A stretch of DNA of 64,000 nucleotides from positions 3,450,437 to 3,514,436 of the forward strand of contig CM035160.1 of assembly GCA_020205615.1 (NCBI GenBank), read 5' to 3'. Within the stretch, counting starts at the first letter, position 1; each line of letters opens with the position of its first letter. The translations under genes were made by a program, and so were the position numbers. The stretch is from Panax quinquefolius. Lineage: Eukaryota > Streptophyta > Magnoliopsida > Apiales > Araliaceae. The notes under the pieces are model-generated. The model was given only the letters and a program-made list of their open reading frames with translations, ran no database searches and was not told the DNA's origin. Positions 51,130-64,000 of this stretch are shown here, piece by piece.

Positions 51130-52820
51130 AGAGATGTCTATGTGAATAAAAACTCATGAATAAGAACTCTCGTGAATAAGAACTTCATGAATAGTAACCC
51201 GACATGAAAAATTTTTAAATTTGATAAAAAGTTCCAACCAATATTTCAAAGATAATGATATTCAAGAAATAATATCATTTGAGAAGAAATTAACATCCCT
51301 TACCTCGAAAGATTAAGACTTTTACCGAATAATCTAGATATAGTCAAGGAACTTGCACCGCCTAACAATACTCAAAGTATACTCAAAATACTCACAAGAA
51401 TATTTCGATAATATAGAGAGAAAACTTCAGCTTTACGGTGTGATTTTCAATTCTAACCAAAGACCCTATTTATAGGAAAACGCTTAGAACACCAAAAAGC
51501 AGTAAAATTTAATATAATATTAATATATATATTAAGATTTCTACGCCCACCTTCCTAGATCTGATCTCAACTCATTATGCACATGTTGTAGCCCACAAAA
51601 CAAACAAAAAACGTTTTTATTATTTAAAATATTTTAAACTTCCAAAAATCAATTATTTTGAGCTTTGAACTTCAATAATTCATAATAAATAGCCATTCTA
51701 TCGAAATTTGAATCTCATGAGTTTTATAGGAATTCAATTCTCTACAACTTTGCAGAAGAAAGTTTTTCCAAATTCTAAACAGAAATTGACCGAAATCCAC
51801 AAACGGGAGATTTTACAGGCTATAATCAAATTTCAGTCAATAAATGGGGTCCACTGACATGTTTTAACATGTTTTAAACATTTATTGCAACAAAAATACT
51901 CTTCCTCCTCGTATACTCATATATTCCACATTCGTTGTAAAAATGTCACCATTATTATATTATTAAAATATAATAATATATTTAAAAGAATTATTTTATC
52001 AGAAAAAGATAAAATTTCAATTTTCAACAATTGTCACATTTAAAATTTTTCTCCATCTATATCCACATAAAATCAATATTTTCCTCATCATATGAATCAA
52101 TAATTAATTATTCACAAATAATATTACGAATCATAATATCGACAACCAAGGCTAGGTTCAGGAAGAGGGCTTCCAATAAGAATTTCTTCTTACTTCGTGG
52201 CAAGCAATTAGGTGGCCAAACCTCTCCTTAGACAGAACTTTCTAGACATTGCCAATAATGTTATCTAATAATATTATTCAGATAATATGAATTATTGCTT
52301 CGATAATGAAAAATACTGTGTAATGACAATTATTGAAACAACAAAGCAATATAAAATATCAACGCAAAGCAATTATTAACTCAATAAAATCTTTGAGCGG
52401 TAATTATCGTAAACCATTATTGAGTATTGCCTTCTTACGTAAGAATCAACAATTGGTGCAATACTGGTCAGCATCTTTGTGTTTTAACCAACGGGTATTT
52501 TTAAAGATAATACTTATGAATAACTACGCCAAGTTATTTTTAAACCACTTATTTTTGTCATTTTCTTCATCCAATCGCTTTCAGTTATGGGGCCCACACA
52601 CGGTCAAGGCCGTTGCATTTAATATTCCCCGACAAGATTTAATATTCCACGACCAAACGAATATTCCCCACAACAATGAATATTTTATAACCACTTGCTT
52701 ATTTTGAAGTTTTTGCGTATTTTACCCCTAACTATCCACATTAATCACATCAACCCTTACTATTTCAAAATAATAAATAGAGAAAATTAAATTTCATTAA
52801 TAATAAGTTGGGGTCTTACA
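51130..52820 (-). mobile_element. LTR fragment, related to the solo LTR at 22958
   Basis: Ends at 52820 with GGGGTCTTACA, the reverse complement of the TGTAAGACCCC LTR start. It follows 22958-24500 in reverse, including the TATA region (about 51468-51476 on the minus strand). It contains the site corresponding to 22953-22957 without any insertion (about 52210-52250). The 3' half of the LTR is missing. Confidence 0.75.
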
Positions 52821-54998
52821 AGCTCAACTAGTCTAGTAAGAAATATTATGACTAAGATAATGCAGAATAAATTATCATTAGTCTCCAACAATGTTAAACT
52901 GATAAAATATAATAGACATCAAGTTTAATGCAATGAACAAACAATCCATTAAAAGAGTCAAGTAGAAAATAAAATCTACTATCTTTTATGATTTAAAAGG
53001 TTTTTCATCATCATTATCATTGAGACTCAACTTTAAAAAAATATTCCACATCATTGAATCACCCCCGCTTCTACTACGGCCAAGGATATTCTTTAGTATC
53101 ACGCACCACAATTATCCATACACTACGGGCCAAGAATATTTGTGTATTCATTAATGGTCATGATCATGCCAACAATTGTCCCATCAATGCACTACGGCCA
53201 ATGAGAACTTTTATCACATCATTTATAATATTACTACCATGATTACAATCGAATAATCCTCGGTCATAATCATACCAAGTCCATCTATGCACTACAAAGC
53301 CATGTATTGACTTTCAACAAAATATAAACGTGAGGATGATGACAATGATATAAGAATTCAATAAAACAAGTTCAAGAATTATTTTATCTAGGAATTATTA
53401 ACGCCCAAATTGTCAACATGATCTTGTTTTGTAGAGTAAAATTCAAGAATGATCGAAGAATATTTCCATGAAAGAGATTTGGATGAAGCCGCAAATATCG
53501 AGGATATTCTACTAATTTCATGGAGTATAAGTCAAAACTTTAACCAATTGAGTATAATAAAGAATGGAATAACAAAAGAAATCATCACGCACGCGCAGAT
53601 TGATGCATAAAAGTTATTCCAATGTAATAATAATAATGAACCAGATCGCACAAAATTTGCAGCACCGGCGTGTGAAGTTCCAATGTAATAATAAAGAATG
53701 GAATAACAAAGAAATCACCATGTACGCAGACTTCAGATGTATAAAAAGTTATTCCAATGTAATACTAATAAGGATTTTAATCGGTCCGACGAAACGCATG
53801 CATGTGATATTCCAATGTAATAATAATAAAGATGAAACCAGTCCCGCCAGAAAACGCATGTATACATGATATTCCAATGAATAATAATAAAGATGAAATG
53901 GTCCGCCAGAAAACGCATGCATGAGGATATTCTAATGTAATAATAAAGAAGGAATAATAAAAGAATGTCACCAAGTATAGGGTGAGATCAGCAGATACAA
54001 AGTTATTCCAACAGAATAATAAGAAATGGAGTAACAACAGTTCTCTTCATGAATAAGAAAGAATAACACCCCTTACCGTAAAATAAACTTGATATCAGAT
54101 TAGTGAAGAATGAAAACTCTTCTTCTTTCTCTCTATAATTTTCTCTCAATTGAATTCGTAAGAAAATAATGAAGGAATGAGCTTCTATTTATAGGAGAAT
54201 TGAAGGTGTACTGTTAAGAAACGAACGCAACATTTTATATTTTTTTTAAATCATGCATTTTAACATCACAAAGAACATATCAAAGATTCATTTTTCAAAG
54301 AGTTGTCCAATGAATGTCTAGGTTTGAAAATCATCCCACAATCTGCCAAACAAAGCTACCAAATGTCAAGGCCCCAACCAATCAAAATAAAGGAGAAAGA
54401 TTATAAAACATATCTATATATATAATCAACACATGTTGTAAACCTAAATATATATATAATAATAATAATTGCCCTCTCCTCCCACGTGAACACAAATTTT
54501 CCTCCACCCACTTTGTCAACTTGACAACTTTATACATATATATATATATATATATATAAATACATATCTTATATATATAACTCTATTATATATATAAGTA
54601 ATAAAACAAAACTGAGATGACTTCTCACGTAAGCATTAATAATCAATATCGGTGTATACTTACGCAACCACACGATTCTTTATCTTTTACTACCGAAGTA
54701 GTTCAACAAAGATTAATTAGAAACTTCCGCCGTTATTTTCATAAAATATTTTTGTCGTTTTTTCAATCCGATAATAATTACATTATCATGGGTCCACCAA
54801 TGATTCAATCGTTGTATTTAATATTCCTCGCTAAAACGAATATTCCCCGACCAATCGAATATAATATAACAACTTGCATACTATGCAAAATTTATAAATA
54901 TTACCCACAACTATAACATTATATCAATTTCACTCCATAATATTCAAAAATAATATTTATAGAAAATTCATCTTTATTCAAAAAGTTGGGATTTTACA
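52821..54998 (-). mobile_element. LTR fragment of the LARD family, minus orientation
   Basis: Follows the LARD LTR in reverse from AGCTCAACTAG (near the LTR 3' end) through the 65-90-bp repeats (about 53560-54040) and TATA region (about 54186-54194), ending TTTTACA at 54998. The minisatellite region is replaced by about 400 bp of other sequence (54215-54612) containing short TA runs. The terminal piece of the LTR 3' end is missing. Confidence 0.7.
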
Positions 54999-55290
54999 CT
55001 TTAAGCCTGCCACGTCATCACATTTTAATCTCGTTTGTCTTCTGTTAATGGCAGGGGCACGGTTGACCTGCTTTTTGAAACGTTAAGGGTACTTTTGAAA
55101 AATAAATTAGTTTAGGGTGGAAGTGGGACATCCGTGTAAACATCAGGTTTTTTTTTGCACCTTTGCCCTATTTATATTTTAACTATTCAGAGTATCTTTT
55201 AATACAAAAATATGGACCGTTAAGATACATTAAGAGGTAGACTGCTAATATGTATTAAGATGTAATCAAATACCAGCAACAATACTCTAC
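54999..55290 (-). repeat. Right arm of the long inverted repeat
   Basis: Reverse complement of 49868-50145 with scattered differences. It starts CTTTAAGCCTGCCACGTCAT directly at the LTR terminus and ends GCAACAATACTCTAC. Confidence 0.8.
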
Positions 55291-57141
55291 TATATTATAC
55301 CCATCTTCCACAAAAATAATCTTATTTTTTAATTTTATAAATATCAAAAATATATTTGAGTGATGATGCAATAAATAGTGTTTCTGTTCTTCTTGCATAA
55401 AAAATGAATTAATTGTCTCTATCAGAAGGATGTGACACTTGACAAATGTGTGTGTTCATTCAGAAAATGATTTGATAACGAAAATTGATCTAACAATGAA
55501 TAATCATCATATTAAAATTCAATGAAAAATTAATGTAAAATGGCCTTTTATTCTTCCCCTTTAGTTAATGAACATACAAATAATATTTAGATTTTTAACT
55601 TACATGTTAATGGAATTTAGGTTTATAGACGTGAATTAAGAAAATTATTTAATATAATTATTTAATAATTAAAATTTATATAATATTAATACAAATACAA
55701 GGTAAAAATTTAATGAGAAAAATTAGAAAGAATATATAAAAATAAATAATTTATTTTTTAAAAATTATAAATAATAAATAAATTAAAACAAAATTTTTTT
55801 TCTAAAAATCAATTATTACAAAATTTAGGTAGTATTAAAAATAATAAATTGTACTATAGTAATGCACTTATAAAAATTATCGTGAAAATATTTTTACAAT
55901 ATTATCGCACCATCATATTACAAATTACAAAAGAAAATGGTCCCTTATGTTCCATCCCAGGTCTCGACTTAGGTTTTTAGTTTGCACACTTGTTTGTTTG
56001 GAAAAATCCCAAATTGGAGAGGTTTCCAATCAAATCCCACAGCATGCGAGCTTGACAAAGCAATATCTTCTCACGAATTTATCTGAGTATTGTTCTAAAT
56101 TCATTTTAAATTCTGTATCATTAACTTATACTTTATATGCATACCCGTTTTTTCATATACCAAAAATGTGAACTGGTTCGACATTTATTTCTGTTTTTAA
56201 TGCAGTTGAGTTTATTTGCATATATGCATCTGTATTTATTTGCATACCCACTTTATTTGAAGTGGGTAGTAAGCTTGTTTTCCATATTATATTTTTTTTG
56301 GGGGTGAAATTTGGATTTGTGTATTCTTGGAGGTAGGAGGGCTTGGTTCAGTTTAGTAAAGTTTGATATAATTGCTAACTAGAGTCTACATTTGGATAGA
56401 TAGGTGAATGGCATTTATAGCTTTAAAGTTTAAAGCAGTAACGAGTCTGAGGATTTCAAGCTTCCGTCAATCTGTTCTATGATTAAAAGTTTATAAAGTT
56501 GATGTCTTTCTTTATTATTTGATCAAGTATTGAGTAAATAGGATTTCTTAAGCTTCTGTTTTCTTTATCATATTGTGGTCGTGCAAAGGTGGAGGTAAAA
56601 ATTGGAAATTGGAATTATACAATGGACTGGAATTTGAATATTTTGTAGCAGTCTGTTTCATTCATTTCATTCCTTAGAAACCCATCTGATTTATAGAGAT
56701 ATAGTCCCGTCTCAAAACAGAGTTATGGTAATGGTGAAATGTTTACTGCTAATTCTGTCGGGCATGCTAGTGCTCATGCTACTGCCGGCAGCATTTTCCC
56801 CCTTTTCTGGAACAACAGGATAAATTGAGGAATGGATTGCTTAAATAGAACAATTGGATGGTATATGCAGTGTTTTAGGTGGGTAGGGAATTAAGTGGAG
56901 AGTTTCTCAATGATGTAGTACTTGGTTATTCAGAATGGAGCTTAAAACTTGGCACATTGTATTTGCTAGGCTTTTTAGCTTACCTTGAAACTTTGCAATG
57001 TGTGTGCACACTGGTTTAGTGGCTAAGAAATTGTTTACCTGATGTTTCAATTATTTCAGTAGCGTTGTTTGTGTGGGAAAAAAAATGAGGTATAGACGTA
57101 TAGTTTCAGATTGAAGATCTTATATGAACCCTAGTTGAGAC
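55291..57141. other. Region upstream of the JMJ14-like gene
   Basis: No coding segment was recognised. Part of it (about 55940 onwards) is less AT-rich and could hold the promoter and untranslated first exon of the JMJ14-like gene, but no transcription signal is clear. Confidence 0.4.
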
Positions 57142-57711
57142 CAATGTTCTAAAAGGCGGCCGGCCGGGGGTCTAGGCAGTATTTTTTATTTTAAGTCAAT
57201 TTTAATATTTTATCTTATATTTATCCAAACAAAACAATAATATAAAGCCAAACAATCTATAATAAAGGTCTTTGCTTAAAGTTCAAACACATATATTTAA
57301 CGTATTATTTTTATTCATAAACAAGATTGCTATTAAATAATAAAATTTAAAATTTCAAAATTTTAATTCAATATTAAAACTTAAGAAATTAAACATAAAT
57401 TTAAGAATTATATTGAATTAAACTAAATATTACAAATGTATAATCATTTATATAATTTGAAGTTAATAAAATTATCGGTTTTGACTTAATCTTATTCACT
57501 TGTTGTGATTTGATATGCTACAACCTGCATTATGAATATGATAAATTATTAGAAAAATAGATATATCAATATCTGGTTTGGGTAGTTATTAAAAAAAAAA
57601 ATCTCTCCGCCTAGGTCTCGCCTAATTTTCTGAAGGATTTTTTTTGCCTAGGCGAGATGCCAAGAGGGCTTAGCGCCTAGGCGGCCGCCTAGGCCACTTT
57701 TTAGAACACTG
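57142..57711. mobile_element. Non-autonomous hAT-type element (570 bp)
   Basis: Ends CAATGTTCTAAAA on the left and, inverted, CAGTGTTCTAAAA on the right. Flanked by an 8-bp duplication, GTTGAGAC (57134-57141) and ATTGAGAC (57712-57719), with one mismatch. The subterminal regions are strikingly GC-rich palindromes (GGCGGCCGGCC; GCCTAGGCGGCCGCCTAGGC) around an AT-rich core. No transposase. It lies about 500 bp upstream of the first recognisable coding exon of the JMJ14-like gene. Confidence 0.82.
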
Positions 57712-58227
57712 ATTGAGACTACTGTAAAACTCATAAAAGAAGGGAAGCAACTGAAGAATTCACTTGTTTGGTTCAACAGATATGAAGAAACTATTGAAAT
57801 GCAGATATGAACAACTTCTTTAACATCCCTTTGGGTCATCTAGGCTTGGTGAGTAATAATATTTCTTTTTCCTATTACATTGTTTACTTATCTAATAAAA
57901 TTGGTAGCATTTTCAGGCATTTAATTCGTGCATGATTTTGTTCAGGCCTTATCATGTTCTTTATGTTCACATGCTTTGTGGGTGAACATAAATGATTTTT
58001 ATTACTTAAAAAATAAAAAATAAAAAACATGCCCCGGTTGGTGTTGCCTTGTCGGACACCATCAAACAACTGTTGTTTATGTTTCTACTATGAGGAAGGT
58101 AGTATTATGTTAAGATATCCTGAACATGGAATTTATGGGTGATTACTTGACAATCAATGGCTTCATTGATTTTTCGTGCATTTACTCACTGTTGCTCTTC
58201 TTTCACAAACTTACAGGTATAGAACCC
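57712..58227 (+). other. Probable 5' untranslated region or intron of the JMJ14-like gene
   Basis: An acceptor-like CAACAG (about 57775-57780) and a donor-like GCTTG/GTGAGT (about 57848) could bound a leader exon. The next acceptor (TTACAG, 58211-58216) starts the exon with the ATG. A further in-frame ATG at 58126 lies on the other side of that acceptor and is less likely to be used. This is inferred, without transcript data. Confidence 0.35.
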
Positions 58228-63196
<4,969 letters not shown>

Positions 63197-64000
63197 GCAT
63201 GGATGTGCAAATAGGACATGGTTCTAAAATTTCACCGTTATAACTGTCAATAACACATGCAATCTAATGATAAATCCCTTGTAGTGATACAATTACAGTT
63301 ATTCTTCCTTTTTAAGATAGTCTGATACAATTACAGTTATACTGCCAACAAAACATTACATGAAATGATTTACCCTTGTAATGTTCTGTTTCATAAACGT
63401 ACCTTTGGATTCGTTTTAGCATCTACTATTATAATAATGCCATAGCCATTTCTACAATGTCCGACATTTATTGATAAAGTAGCCTTAATCTTGTCTGCAA
63501 ATGTGAAGAAACTTTAGAATTCTCTCCAAACCTGCAACCTGCATTATACTGGCCTCTATGCGAGGATCCCCTCCCTACTTTTATACTCCATGGATTGCTC
63601 AGCCTGTTTAGAGTTGAACTTCCTTTCTGTGATTCCGTGGTGGGATTTAACTGGGTGGTGTCGGTAAGTCCATCCTATTTTGTTGGATAATTTGGATGTC
63701 TGACAGTTGTGAAGATGATGAGTTTCTTACCGCTGAATCTTTGCAAGAGATTTAGGTAAAACTTTACATTTTTCTTGAAAGAAACAAACCTAAATGAATT
63801 TTTTTTTTGAATGTCCTAATCTATTACAATGAGTTATCCTAAGTTCCTAACCTAGGGGATGAATTCTGTTTCTTTTGAATGTCCTAATCTATTACAATAA
63901 GTTATCCTAACCTAGGGGATGGGTCTAGGTGGGGGAGGGAAAATTATGTCTTCATCGCACTGAACCCTTGTGGACTTGTCATCATTCAACTTTCTTCAAT
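63197..64000. other. Region after the last recognised JMJ14-like exon
   Basis: GAAGG/GTAGGC at 63188-63198 could be a splice donor just before the in-frame TAG (63194-63196), so the gene may continue. A donor-like TCG/GTAAGT near 63663 follows a segment that might be a degenerate FYRN start, but the resemblance is weak. Near the end, a duplicated sentence (GAATGTCCTAATCTATTACA at about 63810 and 63879) is a short direct repeat. Confidence 0.35.

Overview
The window is nuclear DNA of a flowering plant, most likely a eudicot. The evidence is spliced genes with GT-AG introns (a NAC transcription factor and a JMJ14-like JmjC protein), very AT-rich intergenic DNA with many long (TA)n arrays, and a dense layer of plant transposons: LTR retrotransposons, MULE, CACTA, hAT, Stowaway-like and other MITEs. 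The species cannot be named from the sequence.

Layout. 1-11.7 kb is gene-poor and holds a snapback MITE, a probable copia LTR and a CACTA MITE with a TAA duplication. 11.7-30.4 kb is a nested retrotransposon block. A minus-strand LTR (11734-26017) is split by a full-length non-coding element (13597-22649, two LTRs of about 2.7 kb, PBS, PPT). It is split again by a solo LTR (22958-25435, perfect CCAAA duplication). A second solo LTR lies at 26199-28801 (perfect TAAAG duplication), followed by a more decayed LTR. 30.4-34.7 kb is the upstream region of the NAC gene. 35020-38530 is an intact three-exon NAC gene (275 aa) whose start codon shares its A with a (TA)20 array. 38913-45774 is a FAR1/FHY3-type MULE with TIRs of about 170-200 bp, inserted in a TA microsatellite. 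It carries a broken transposase and an antisense GRF zinc-finger gene. 46.8-47.3 kb has a long near-perfect hairpin and a snapback MITE. 49868-55290 is bounded by inverted repeats of about 280 bp enclosing LTR fragments. 57142-57711 is a hAT-type element. 58228 to beyond 63192 is a JMJ14-like gene.

Main biological point. The JmjC gene keeps the JmjN-JmjC-C5HC2 layout, but both iron-binding histidines and the 2-oxoglutarate-contacting asparagine of the family appear replaced. A frame break also lies just before the zinc finger. It is either a catalytically dead derivative or a decaying paralogue. The MULE transposase likewise carries several lesions, including loss of the first catalytic aspartate. 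No cluster of cooperating genes or clearly new multi-gene system was found.
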